Below, one piece after another: positions 35,949 to 45,303 of a stretch of DNA of 64,000 bases (position 1 is its first letter; the number at the start of each line of letters is the position of its first letter). The DNA comes from Lacipirellulaceae bacterium (GTDB taxonomy: Bacteria > Planctomycetota > Planctomycetia > Pirellulales > Lacipirellulaceae), in the NCBI GenBank assembly GCA_040218535.1, contig JAVJRG010000012.1, positions 992,001 through 1,056,000 of the forward strand, in the 5' to 3' direction. The notes under the pieces were generated by a model. That model was not told the DNA's origin. It worked only from the letters and a program-made list of their open reading frames with translations, and did not search any database. The translations under genes and the position numbers were made by a program.

Positions 35949-38900
35949 GTGAGTGAGCAATCCCCTCAACCCGCGGTGGAACTTCAGCCCGTCTTGGACG
36001 AGGTGGTGGGTTATCTGAACTTTTCGTCAGGAAACAGCGACCCTCACTTCTTGGAGAATCTGAGCCGGCTTGCTGAAGCGATTGAAGGTTCAGAGACGAT
36101 CGCTGCCGGTGATGCTCAGTGGACGGAAATACTTAAGGTTTGGCTCACTGGTGCGATCCAGCGACTGCAAGCTGAGGGCAAGGCATTTCGCGATGCCTCA
36201 CAAGCGACTGCATTAGTCGAGCTGATGTTCAAGGAGTTCTTGCCCGCCTATCGAGAATTCCACCGCGATCTGCTCCACCATCAGACAGAACAAGACCTGT
36301 GGCGGCCTTACTTTTTAGGCCGTGCTTGGGAAACACTGCTGCGGCAGGGTGGGTCTTGGGATGAGTCGGACAGGATCGTTACCGTGGCTCTTTCCCAGCT
36401 GAACGACTACGTCGGCTATCGTCCGACACCGGCGCTGACCTCGGGGAATCGTTCTGACCCCTACCCGAACGAATTCGTTCGTCCTATTCCCCTCTATGTC
36501 CGTGGTGCCGGCGTGGCAGCCGGACGATATGACCGTTTGCTTTCGCGTACACTGGAGATTCTCCGTGAAACCGATCCAGAGATCCTGCAACGGGCTTGGT
36601 TCGACCTAGATCGCCTTGAGGAGATTGCTCTCGACCCGCGAGCATACGACTTCGACCATCCCGTCAATCGTCGTCCCAACCATCATTTCGGTCAGTGGGA
36701 TCCTCGCCACATTGATGGAGCGGGCTACTACACTCGTTTTGTTATGCAGGAAGTGACGCTTGCCGCACTGCTCGCGCGCGTGGAAGCCGCGAACGAAGAT
36801 CCGCAAGAACAGGAGCACCGACTTTACGAAGCGGCAGCGGTGCTCGCCGGTACGATTCTCATGGCGTCGGGCACCAGCGGCGATGCCCCTGGGTGCCACG
36901 ACTCAACGGTTACACTCTCGACACTTCTGCCGCATATCGCTGCTTATCGCGACGATTTCTATCAACAATTGTTGACCAGTGCCGTGGGGGCATTGGGGGA
37001 ACGACTCCTTGAGGATGCGCAAAAGCGGAGGCAGCCGTTTGGTGCGGCAAGACAGCACCTGAATCACGAACTTTCGCGGCGACGTGCCTTGCAGTTACAA
37101 AGGGTTCACCTCGCGCTACTGTTCGCTCGCATGGGTTACCAAGACTCAGCCTTGAAGCAGGCGGGTTCAGTGCGCGTCGCTTCAGCACGGATGTTGACGG
37201 CTCTCTATTGTCGACTCACCTCGGGGCATGATTCGATTGATGCGGGCAAGCTCGACTTGGTTTCCGATGATCTCTTGCAGATTGAAGACCTATTGCATCG
37301 TGCGATCGAATGCGGAGCGCTCGTCGACCCCTGGAGCGTCGTGGGTTTTGCCGCCAACTTTAGTTTGTTTCCAGCGCTTGAGAACACTGTCCATGACTGG
37401 CGTGTTGATGAGCTGATCGAGCTTGTCCGACAAATCCTCGACCTAGCGGCCCGCGCTTGGAGCGAAGCTGCGGCCGTCGACGACTCGAAACATGAACGTC
37501 TATTCGAATCAATCTTGCAAAGACTCACACGGTGGTGGGACCAGCATGCTACGGCAACGGTTGAAGGCGTCGACCGACTCGTTGCCAAAGAGATCGAAGT
37601 CTCGGCCAACCTCGTCTCTGGCGCTCTCAACGCCTGGCACAAAGCGGGGGCTGCTTCGGGGGATATCGCCTTTTGGCAGATGTTTGTCGAAGAGTTTGAT
37701 TCATCCAAAGCTTTTCAGATGGTGATCGAAGCGCTGCTCGATCACGGTGACACGGTTGCCTCGCGTGCTTTGATGATGCAGTGGGTCAATCAGAGAGATC
37801 GAACACCTTTGGACGATGGAGACGCGGACCTGGGACCTTTGGCGTTCCGTTGGCTGGCAACCGTTGAGGCGCAGCAACATGCGGCTCCCGAAGAGAGTTC
37901 AGAGAAGGATCGGTGGCCTCAAGTCGCCAAGTTTTTCGCTTACTTGGAAGCAAATGCCGAGGAGTATTGGCAGCCACCCGAACTCACGATGGATGGTTCG
38001 ACTTCGGCCCGGCGAATCTCCGATGATGAAATTCCTTTTGGCGATCCCGATGGCGAGGATGACGACTACGGCGAGGACTTCGATACCGACGGCTTGGAAG
38101 AATCACTGGCGGACGAATTCGATGACGCGCTCGACGATGCTCTCGACAGAGAATTGGGCGATGGCGAGTACGACTACCCCTATGACGAGGAGAGCTCCGA
38201 CAGCGAATACGATTACGATGAGGAAGAAAGTGAAGTCTTCGGGGCTGCCTATGAGGAGATGGTCTACCGAGACAGCACCGACGATGGCAACGAGGGAGAT
38301 CTCGCTGATGATGGAGCCGACCCGCTTTACACCGAGTGGGAATATGAAGCCGACCGCATCGATCAGCGGCTGAGCTTCCTCAACACGGTTGCTCGATTAT
38401 GGAAGCACACGGCGATCACTTGGGGTGGCAACGGTGAGGATCGCCGCGAGACCTTCGATAGTTGGTTGCACCAAGCTGCGGATAATTATCGACGCCTGAT
38501 TGAACTGTTGGAGTCGGTCCACGAGTATCGTTTCGCAAAGCCCTCTCCCTCGCACGAATCGCTCGTCGAATACGATCGTTTGCGAATGATCAAGGAACAA
38601 CTTGTTCAAGCGATTATCGGTACTTGTGTCGAAACCGCGGTCGCCGCCCGCTTGCTAATGGCCTCTCGCGGAAAAGACGTGCAGCAAGAGTCAGCACCGA
38701 AACAGACGTTTGATGCAGAAATTGATCAGGTAGCGATACCCCTGCTGCGATCTGTCTTGGCGGGAGATACCGCAGGCGTTCGCGAAGTGTGGCCTTTCTT
38801 TCTGGAGGTGCTCTCGAAGCGGCCGCTGCTGTACGTGCCTCACTCACGGGGAGGGAAGCCTCGTAAAATTGTCGCGACACGCGGACTGCAACGATTACTT

Positions 38901-40088
38901 CACGACTTGCTCGGGTGGCTTCCCAAGCTAGGGATGGTGCGAGAGACTTGCCAGTTGCTCGATTTAGCCCAGCAACTAGAGAAAGACTTTCCCATGGAAA
39001 GCGCGGTCACGGAGTTCGATCGCCTGTTTGAGAACGGTTATCAGGCGATCGTCCGCTCGATGGTCGCTTCGGCAGAGGCGTGGGACAACCGCATTCCACC
39101 TGAACGAGCTCGCCAAGCGGACCACATGCTCGTCGATGCGTTGCAGATGCTTACCGAACGGCAGCTTGACCGTTGGTTGGATCATAGCCATACCCTACGT
39201 CTGAGTGTCGTCGAGCGACTTGGGGATGAGGAAGATTGGGAAAAGTTCAAAGCGTTTGTTGAAGCCTATGGAGAGCAACTCTTCACGCAGAAGTTCCTGG
39301 GCAGCCTTGGCAATCTCAGGGGGATTTTGCACCAGGGGGTCGACGCCTGGCTCGCGCAACTCGAGGAGAACCCTGACGCCATCGAGCAGATCAAGCTACT
39401 GACCGACCTCGCCGACGGTGCTCCTCGACAGGCTGTTGTCGAAATGCTGACGCTGACACTAGAAATCGTTGTCGAGAACTATCGCGCCTATCGGGATTAC
39501 AACACGACGACAACGCAAAGCGATCACGGCGAGCTGCTGTATAACTTTGTCGATTTCATTCGTTTGCGGGCTGAGTATGACCGGGTTGCCTGGAAATTAA
39601 GGCCCGTCGTCTGGGCTCACGAGATCCTTGTGAGGCATGGTCGCACATTAGCCGCTGAGATGTGGCGGCAGGCCTTCGTCGAACGGACCAATGACGTCGC
39701 TGAAGATCACCTCCAACGGCTGATTCAACTTGGCGAACAATATGGGATGCAGTTGCCGACGATTTCCGATCGCTTAGAAGAACGGTTTATCCGTCCGCTG
39801 GTGATCGACCAAGTTCGCGCCTTGGTCGGTCCTGCGATGAGTGCAGATGCTGAGGAGAAACGCTTGGCGTTTGCAGCCCTAGAGCAAGAAATCGCCGGAC
39901 TTGCCAGCCAACCTCACGGCGCCGGATTCGAGGCACCAGATTGGCTGACTGCCCTCGAAGAAGAAGTCACCGAGGCCCGTTCTCGCATGAGTCACGTTTC
40001 TTCTTCGGACCGATTGGCTCGAAGAATTGGACAAGTGCAACTCTCTTGGAGCGAGTTGTTAGAGCAGTTGTCGGGGAAAGAAAGCTAA
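35949..40088 (+). CDS. Large protein of unknown function with an acidic segment
   Basis: A product of 1379 residues from GTG 35949 (or 1380 from the TTG at 35946; GAAGG lies seven to ten bases upstream). There is no signal peptide, membrane segment or motif I recognise. The chain is predicted largely helical with many Leu/Trp/Arg heptad-like stretches, recalling alpha-solenoid or scaffold proteins. Residues about 680-790 are extremely acidic (for example GDPDGEDDDYGEDFDTDGLE and EESSDSEYDYDEEESEVFG), which splits the protein into two helical halves. Such an acidic insert often binds basic partners or forms a flexible hinge. It lies just after the purine operon but shows no link to it. Conserved planctomycete proteins of this size without function are plausible relatives, but I cannot name one. 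Confidence 0.7.
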   Translation: MSEQSPQPAVELQPVLDEVVGYLNFSSGNSDPHFLENLSRLAEAIEGSETIAAGDAQWTEILKVWLTGAIQRLQAEGKAFRDASQATALVELMFKEFLPAYREFHRDLLHHQTEQDLWRPYFLGRAWETLLRQGGSWDESDRIVTVALSQLNDYVGYRPTPALTSGNRSDPYPNEFVRPIPLYVRGAGVAAGRYDRLLSRTLEILRETDPEILQRAWFDLDRLEEIALDPRAYDFDHPVNRRPNHHFGQWDPRHIDGAGYYTRFVMQEVTLAALLARVEAANEDPQEQEHRLYEAAAVLAGTILMASGTSGDAPGCHDSTVTLSTLLPHIAAYRDDFYQQLLTSAVGALGERLLEDAQKRRQPFGAARQHLNHELSRRRALQLQRVHLALLFARMGYQDSALKQAGSVRVASARMLTALYCRLTSGHDSIDAGKLDLVSDDLLQIEDLLHRAIECGALVDPWSVVGFAANFSLFPALENTVHDWRVDELIELVRQILDLAARAWSEAAAVDDSKHERLFESILQRLTRWWDQHATATVEGVDRLVAKEIEVSANLVSGALNAWHKAGAASGDIAFWQMFVEEFDSSKAFQMVIEALLDHGDTVASRALMMQWVNQRDRTPLDDGDADLGPLAFRWLATVEAQQHAAPEESSEKDRWPQVAKFFAYLEANAEEYWQPPELTMDGSTSARRISDDEIPFGDPDGEDDDYGEDFDTDGLEESLADEFDDALDDALDRELGDGEYDYPYDEESSDSEYDYDEEESEVFGAAYEEMVYRDSTDDGNEGDLADDGADPLYTEWEYEADRIDQRLSFLNTVARLWKHTAITWGGNGEDRRETFDSWLHQAADNYRRLIELLESVHEYRFAKPSPSHESLVEYDRLRMIKEQLVQAIIGTCVETAVAARLLMASRGKDVQQESAPKQTFDAEIDQVAIPLLRSVLAGDTAGVREVWPFFLEVLSKRPLLYVPHSRGGKPRKIVATRGLQRLLHDLLGWLPKLGMVRETCQLLDLAQQLEKDFPMESAVTEFDRLFENGYQAIVRSMVASAEAWDNRIPPERARQADHMLVDALQMLTERQLDRWLDHSHTLRLSVVERLGDEEDWEKFKAFVEAYGEQLFTQKFLGSLGNLRGILHQGVDAWLAQLEENPDAIEQIKLLTDLADGAPRQAVVEMLTLTLEIVVENYRAYRDYNTTTTQSDHGELLYNFVDFIRLRAEYDRVAWKLRPVVWAHEILVRHGRTLAAEMWRQAFVERTNDVAEDHLQRLIQLGEQYGMQLPTISDRLEERFIRPLVIDQVRALVGPAMSADAEEKRLAFAALEQEIAGLASQPHGAGFEAPDWLTALEEEVTEARSRMSHVSSSDRLARRIGQVQLSWSELLEQLSGKES

Positions 40089-40115
40089 TTGCATGAAACA
40101 CACTATTGTTTAGTA

Positions 40116-40754
40116 ATGAAACTGCCGTTTAGATCAAACGCTACTTCGCTCCTGGAGAGTGAGCTTATTGTTCTCGATGCGTTATTTGATAGTGCATGCG
40201 AGTTTCAAACTTTGCGAAACACGGGCTTTAGAGTCCGATGGAACTTACCTTACTCCCACGATTTAAGTGATGAGAATCTGCAATGCACCCTTGATTCCTT
40301 GCTTGATCGAGAGATTCTAACAACTAAAACATGCGAACATCGCAAATATTTTCTCTTCACCAGCAATGGTGGCAAAGAGTGGTCTTTGGAGCGAAGGCCA
40401 GATTGGAATCGATATTGTACAGAGCGTTATAAAACAACATCGCAGAATCGCACCTTAATGTCGGTCGCATGCGTTTCCGAAGACATTCGTAATGACTTCA
40501 TGCGATTGTGGACTCCACAAACAGCGAACAAGCGATCAGCAATCATCTCTGATTGCGACCTTATCTACTGGCATCCTTTCGAGGCCCTCTACGTGGGGTT
40601 GGCAACCTACCGTGAGAAGTATGAATGGTCTCCAAAGGAGTTCGAAGTGCACGTCAAAGAAGAAGAGCAACGTTGGGCCTCGATACGCAAACACCGTACT
40701 TGGTGGAGAAACGTATCCGAGCTCCAACGTTTCATAAATGACCAATCCGGTTAA
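40116..40754 (+). CDS. Hypothetical protein, low GC
   Basis: A protein of 212 residues from ATG 40116; the frame extends 9 codons up to a TTG immediately after the previous stop. It has no signal peptide, and is rich in charged and aromatic residues (for example [18 protein letters not shown]). The first 90 residues could be a winged-helix-like fold ([52 protein letters not shown]), which would make it a DNA-binding or toxin/immunity-type protein, but this is inference. Its base composition is visibly more AT-rich than its neighbours, with many TTA, AAT and TTT codons, suggesting horizontal acquisition. It is followed by the yebC gene after 50 bases. Confidence 0.55.
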   Translation: MKLPFRSNATSLLESELIVLDALFDSACEFQTLRNTGFRVRWNLPYSHDLSDENLQCTLDSLLDREILTTKTCEHRKYFLFTSNGGKEWSLERRPDWNRYCTERYKTTSQNRTLMSVACVSEDIRNDFMRLWTPQTANKRSAIISDCDLIYWHPFEALYVGLATYREKYEWSPKEFEVHVKEEEQRWASIRKHRTWWRNVSELQRFINDQSG

Positions 40755-40804
40755 TGCGTGAATTCAGAATCAGACTAACGAACTTACTGAGGAAATTAAC
40801 TCTC

Positions 40805-41527
40805 ATGGGAAGAGCTTTCGAAGTCCGCAAATCCTCAATGGCCAAGACGGCCGCGGCAAAAACCAAGGTCTACTCGAAGTACGGCAAGCAACTCTACGTG
40901 GCGGCCAAGAGCGGCGGGCCGGACCCTGAGAACAACCTGACGCTGCGCAATTTGATTGATAAAGCCAAACGCGATCAGGTTCCGGCGCATGTCATCGACA
41001 AGGCCATTGAAAAGGCGAAAGGCGTGGGCGGCGAGGACTACTCCGCCTCGCGGTACGAAGGCTTTGGCCCTGGGGGGTGCTCAGTAATCGTTGATTGCCT
41101 CACGGACAATGCCAACCGGACGATCACGGATGTACGGAACTGCTTCACGAAGGCTAAATGTAAGATTGGCGCTCAGGGGTCGGTTGCCCATGTGTTCGAG
41201 CATCTGGCAGTGTTCTCATTCCCAGGCGACGATGGCGACGCGGTTCTTGAAGTTTTGCTGAACGCCGACGTCGACGTGAACGATGTCGAGTGCGAAGAAG
41301 GAAAGGTGACCGCCTTCGCCCCAGCAACTGAGTTCGACAAGGCACGCCAGGCACTCACGGACGCAATGCCCGAAGCGGAGTTTGAAGTCGCCGAAATCAC
41401 CTACGTTTCATTGAACACTGTTGATATCCCCGCCGACGAGGTGCCCACGTTCGAAAAGTTCATGGCAATGCTGGAAGAGTGCGAGGATGTGCAGGATGTG
41501 TATCACAATGGCGTCCTGCCTAGCTAA
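40805..41527 (+). CDS. yebC: YebC/PmpR family protein
   Basis: A 240-residue protein beginning at ATG 40805 (GAGGA 12 bases ahead), [20 protein letters not shown], followed by the conserved [47 protein letters not shown] and the acidic-loop and C-terminal strings [20 protein letters not shown] and VYHNGVLP. The family is a universally conserved bacterial factor proposed to act as a transcription regulator or in ribosome stalling relief, working in the cytosol. It has its own transcription unit here. Confidence 0.93.
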   Translation: MGRAFEVRKSSMAKTAAAKTKVYSKYGKQLYVAAKSGGPDPENNLTLRNLIDKAKRDQVPAHVIDKAIEKAKGVGGEDYSASRYEGFGPGGCSVIVDCLTDNANRTITDVRNCFTKAKCKIGAQGSVAHVFEHLAVFSFPGDDGDAVLEVLLNADVDVNDVECEEGKVTAFAPATEFDKARQALTDAMPEAEFEVAEITYVSLNTVDIPADEVPTFEKFMAMLEECEDVQDVYHNGVLPS

Positions 41528-41591
41528 CGCGTCAGCTTGTTGCGACATGCAGCTGCTGTCAGCTCATTTCTGCTAATTTCGGGGCAGTACC

Positions 41592-41621
41592 GCAAGACGT
41601 AGTTGTTATCCACCGTCTTGC
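41592..41621 (+). terminator. Hairpin after yebC
   Basis: An 8-bp perfect stem GCAAGACG (41592-41599) with CGTCTTGC (41614-41621) around a 14-base loop, 65 bases after the yebC stop. There is no U-tract, so termination is only possible. Confidence 0.3.
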
Positions 41622-41772
41622 CTTAGGGCATAAACCCACTCGGTTTCGTGCGTGTTCCAGATGCGCGGGAGATAGCGATTAGGCCCTGAAAAACTCGCTC
41701 TCGCTGCTTGCTTCCGCCAGGGGGTAACGCATATTTCTCTGGGTTTCACCGTGTTACGCGTAGGGGCAGACG

Positions 41773-43116
41773 ATGAGCGTACATATCCTTAATTCTTTAG
41801 CCATGCGCCGGTCACTTAGCCGTCGATTCGTGGTCGCGCTTCTGATTGTGGTTGCGACCACTGTCGGCTCGTTTCTGGCGGTGCACTGGCAGTTGCACAA
41901 GAGTGATCACGATGGGTATCTGATCAATATCAGCGGTCGTCAGCGGATGCTGTCACAGCGAATCGCCCTGCTTGCCTCCCGCTTAGATGCGTCGGGTGAA
42001 GGTACTGAAGCCCAGAGCACACTGATCGATTTGCACAGCGCTATCAAACGGATGAGCGCAGCACACGAGCGTCTGCGGGAGAGTGCGACAGCGGCTCCAG
42101 AACTCCAATCGCTGTTCGCTGGAAGTGACGGAATCGATGAGTCCGTGCTGGGCTACTTGGACCTTGCTCGTTCGTTAATCAACAAGACAGCAGCAGAGCC
42201 ATCTCTGGTGATCGAAGATCTCGTAGAAACGGCCGCCGATGGCAATCTGTTGGCGAAACTCGATGCCTACGTTGAAGCACTGGAAGACCTCTACGATTCG
42301 AAGCTCTCGACGTTTCAAATCGTTTTACTCGTTCTTGCACTCCTGTCGATCGCTGCACTGCTGGTCATGGCCTTTGCAATCTTCAAGCCGACCATCGAGC
42401 TTGTCACCGAGAACCAGAAGCGTCTCGAACAGTCAAACACAGAGCTGATGGAGTTCTCGTATCGAATCTCTCATGATCTCCGAGCGCCGGTAGTAGCAGC
42501 TACTGGCGTCGTTGAGATCGCGAGAGATTCGCTTGATTTGGGAGACCACGAGACGACTACTGGGTGCCTCGAACGGGTCTCCGATTCTCTCGCTAAGGTT
42601 GCAGGGACGATTGAAGACATTGTAAGCCTTATTAAAAACCAGATGACCGATGCTGAGCCCGAAGTATTCTTCGTTTCCAAATTACTTGAGCAATCCATGG
42701 AAACGGTACGAAACATGGATGGATTCGAAGAAGTTGATTTCGAGATCTACTGCCCGAAAGACTTAGCGGTACGGAACAAACGAGTTTATCTCAAACAATC
42801 CTTAGATAATCTTATCTCAAACGCATTAAAGTACCGTGACCCGGATGAGAAGCAATCAAGGGTCAGTATCGACGCTGCCAAAGTGGGGGCAGAGGTGAAA
42901 ATTTCCATTGCGGATAACGGCCTGGGAATCGACGAGGCTTTCCACGATAAGCTCTTCGGCATGTTTCAGCGATTCCATCCCCGGGCTGCGTTTGGAACGG
43001 GCTTAGGCTTGTATCTGGTATCGAAGAATGCTGCTGCCATGGATGGTGACGTTTCGTTCAAGGCGTTAGAAAAGGGTTCTCAATTCGACATTTCATTTCC
43101 ATCATTAGGGGCATAA
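41773..43116 (+). CDS. PilJ-type sensor histidine kinase
   Basis: A 447-residue membrane histidine kinase. Two membrane segments (RFVVALLIVVATTVGSFLAV, about 20-40, and FQIVLLVLALLSIAALLVMAF, about 180-200) enclose a periplasmic sensor domain of the type IV pili/methyl-accepting (PilJ) kind, marked by INISGRQRMLSQRIALLA. The dimerisation domain has the phosphoacceptor His234 in FSYRISHDLRAPVVA. The ATP-binding domain shows NLISNALKYRDP (N box), IADNGLGIDE (G1) and GTGLGLYLVSK (G2). Its response regulator starts one base after its stop (43118), so the two form a two-component pair. The stimulus is unknown. PilJ-type sensors often read surface contact or nitrate-like ligands. Confidence 0.88.
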   Translation: MSVHILNSLAMRRSLSRRFVVALLIVVATTVGSFLAVHWQLHKSDHDGYLINISGRQRMLSQRIALLASRLDASGEGTEAQSTLIDLHSAIKRMSAAHERLRESATAAPELQSLFAGSDGIDESVLGYLDLARSLINKTAAEPSLVIEDLVETAADGNLLAKLDAYVEALEDLYDSKLSTFQIVLLVLALLSIAALLVMAFAIFKPTIELVTENQKRLEQSNTELMEFSYRISHDLRAPVVAATGVVEIARDSLDLGDHETTTGCLERVSDSLAKVAGTIEDIVSLIKNQMTDAEPEVFFVSKLLEQSMETVRNMDGFEEVDFEIYCPKDLAVRNKRVYLKQSLDNLISNALKYRDPDEKQSRVSIDAAKVGAEVKISIADNGLGIDEAFHDKLFGMFQRFHPRAAFGTGLGLYLVSKNAAAMDGDVSFKALEKGSQFDISFPSLGA

Positions 43117-43117
43117 G

Positions 43118-43534
43118 ATGAAGACTGTTCTTGTAGTTGATGATGATGAGGTATTCCACTACCTTTGCGAGCGTGTCTTCGCGAAAACGAGATGTGACTA
43201 TGAGCTACTTAGTGCCTTTGATGGTGTTGAGGCTCTAGAGGTTCTAGAGAAAGCTGAAACCCCTCCCGACGTCATTCTGCTGGACATCAACATGCCACGT
43301 ATGAATGGCCATGAGTTCTTGAAGGAATACTCCAAGTTCTGCCCATCAGAAATTCCCGTCGTGGCGATGCTGACGAGCTCCGATCAAAAAGAAGACCGCG
43401 TCAACGCGATGAGCTATCAGTTCGTCAAGGATTATCTCCTCAAGCCTATCCGTGAGGAAGACATCGAGCGACTGAAGGTGGCCTACGACGACCTCCAGGC
43501 TATGCGATTTGAGGGAGAGCAGTGCGCAATCTGA
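43118..43534 (+). CDS. Response regulator, receiver domain only
   Basis: 138 residues made of one CheY-like receiver: VVDDDEVFHYLCERV with the acidic pocket, VILLDINMPRMNGHEFL with phosphoacceptor Asp56, MLTSSDQKEDRV and the KDYLLKPI Lys loop. There is no output domain, so it passes the signal by protein contact, as in Rcp1- or CheY-like proteins. It is translated together with the PilJ-type histidine kinase upstream (stop and start codons separated by a single base) and presumably is its partner. Confidence 0.9.
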   Translation: MKTVLVVDDDEVFHYLCERVFAKTRCDYELLSAFDGVEALEVLEKAETPPDVILLDINMPRMNGHEFLKEYSKFCPSEIPVVAMLTSSDQKEDRVNAMSYQFVKDYLLKPIREEDIERLKVAYDDLQAMRFEGEQCAI

Positions 43535-43611
43535 GGGCGACTTGCGATAAATGGCAAAGCGTGACATATTGATGGGTAGACGCCTGTTCATCATCAGGAA
43601 GGATCCCCCGA

Positions 43612-45231
43612 ATGTCGCGAGTATTGCAAGACGCTGAGTCTTATTCTGCCGAAGCCCAGCACGAAGAACCGACGCTGCCGTTCGCCGTTCATCTCGACTT
43701 GAAGGTGATCGATCCCGACACGATTCGCGAGCTGACTCAGCATCGCGAAGGCGCGGACCGCGACGAATTTGCTTTGGAAGCATTGAAAATCGGGGTACTC
43801 GCTCTGCGACGTGCCTCGAGCGCTTTCGACGCAGATTACATCAAGCGCGAAACCGATCGCCTGCTGGATACGATGCGTCGTCAGTTGGAGGACCATAGTC
43901 GGGGGGCTCAAGAGAAGCTCGCCGGAGCGCTGAAACACTATTTCGACCCAGAGAGCGGCCAGTTCAATCGGCGCGTGCAACAGCTCACCAGCAAAGATGG
44001 AGAACTCTCGACACTGTTGGCGAGTTCGCTTGACGGGGAAGATTCGCAGTTGTCGAAGACACTGTTCTCGCACTTCGGCGAGCAGAGCCCCTTGATGAAA
44101 CTGCTCAGCCCCGACCAATCACAAGGGCTGCTTGCTACCCTTCGCAATAACGTCGAAACCGAACTCGGCAAACAACGTGAGCGCATTCTTCAAGAATTCT
44201 CGCTCGACAATCCGCAGAGCGCGTTGACACGCCTGATCGAGCAACTCACCAATAAACACGGCAGCCTGTCGAAGGATCTGCAGGGCAAAATCGACGAGGT
44301 GATCAAAGAGTTTTCGTTGGATAAAGAGGATTCGGCTCTCAATCGGCTCGTGCAACGGGTTAGCAAAGCTCAGGAGACGATCACGCGTGAGTTCTCACTC
44401 GATAACGATCAGTCGGCACTCAAGCGGATGAAGGGCGAGCTAACGACAATCCTAGAAGCTCACGTCAAGACAAACGCGGAGTTTCAAGAAGAAGTGAAAA
44501 TCGCCCTTGAGAAACTCAGCACGAAACGAGAGGAAGAACAGCGGAGCACGATTCACGGGCACACGTTCGAGGATGCTGTGTTTACGTTCGTCCAGAACGA
44601 GGCTCAAAAACGCGGCGATACGGCAGAGGCAACTGGAAATAGCACAGGGCTCAAAAAGAACTGCAAGAAGGGGGACGCGGTCATTCAACTTGGCCCCGAA
44701 CACGCCGCTGCTGGGGCAAGAATTGTCGTCGAAGCAAAAGAAGATGCTAGTTATGCTCTCCGCAAAGCACTCGACGAATTAGCCGAAGCCCGCCCCAACC
44801 GCGATGCCCAGCAAGGGGTATTCGTTTTCTCCTCGCGTACTGCGCCTGAGGGATTGGAGCCGGTTGCCAGGTACGGCAACGATGTCTGCGTGGTGTGGGA
44901 CGCTGAGAATCCACAAACCGATGCCTACTTCAAGGCGGCATTGGAAATCAGCCGCGCCATGTGCTTGCGGGCCAATGCCAGCCCGAAGCGGGACTTGATC
45001 GATTGGACACCCATCGATAAGGCCATTCCCGATATTCAGAAACGGGCTGAGAACCTCGATAAGATTCGCACGTCCGCTGAGACCATTCTCTCGTCAAGTA
45101 ACAATATCATCAAACGTGTCGATATCGATCAGAAAGCACTCGAGAAACAGATTGATGTTCTCAGCGAGGCCATGCGTGACATCAAAGACCTGCTCGGCGA
45201 GGACGAGGGCGAAGCAGTTGCTCAGCCTTAG
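43612..45231 (+). CDS. Coiled-coil repeat protein with a PD-(D/E)xK-like domain
   Basis: 539 residues with AAGGAT ahead of the start. Residues 1-300 are charged and helical, with three copies of an EFSLDxxxSALxR unit (starting at about 195, 233 and 260) and a related DGELSTLLASSL section before them, implying a long coiled coil. Residues about 318-420 carry the pattern of a PD-(D/E)xK nuclease: Glu320 in HTFEDAVF, Asp355 in KKGDAVIQL, and Glu374-x-Lys376 in RIVVEAKED. A further helical tail follows. I infer a DNA-related enzyme, possibly of the RmuC-like or restriction-like fold, but no named family fits. It is cytosolic and stands alone. Confidence 0.65.
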   Translation: MSRVLQDAESYSAEAQHEEPTLPFAVHLDLKVIDPDTIRELTQHREGADRDEFALEALKIGVLALRRASSAFDADYIKRETDRLLDTMRRQLEDHSRGAQEKLAGALKHYFDPESGQFNRRVQQLTSKDGELSTLLASSLDGEDSQLSKTLFSHFGEQSPLMKLLSPDQSQGLLATLRNNVETELGKQRERILQEFSLDNPQSALTRLIEQLTNKHGSLSKDLQGKIDEVIKEFSLDKEDSALNRLVQRVSKAQETITREFSLDNDQSALKRMKGELTTILEAHVKTNAEFQEEVKIALEKLSTKREEEQRSTIHGHTFEDAVFTFVQNEAQKRGDTAEATGNSTGLKKNCKKGDAVIQLGPEHAAAGARIVVEAKEDASYALRKALDELAEARPNRDAQQGVFVFSSRTAPEGLEPVARYGNDVCVVWDAENPQTDAYFKAALEISRAMCLRANASPKRDLIDWTPIDKAIPDIQKRAENLDKIRTSAETILSSSNNIIKRVDIDQKALEKQIDVLSEAMRDIKDLLGEDEGEAVAQP

Positions 45232-45246
45232 TGTCCATCTTAAGTC

Positions 45247-45283
45247 CGCTCTCCTGCTTGCGGGAGAGGGCTAGGGTGAGGGT
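45247..45283. repeat. Dispersed-type intergenic hairpin repeat
   Basis: A hairpin CTCTCC (45249-45254) with GGAGAG (45263-45268) followed by GGCTAGGGTGAGGGT. This CTCTCC...GGGAGAGGG(C/T)TAGGGTGAGGG form is a repeat seen in many unrelated bacterial genomes. It lies between two convergent stop codons and could terminate transcription from both sides. Confidence 0.6.
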
Positions 45284-45303
45284 AGGAGAACGCTTCTAGG
45301 CAC

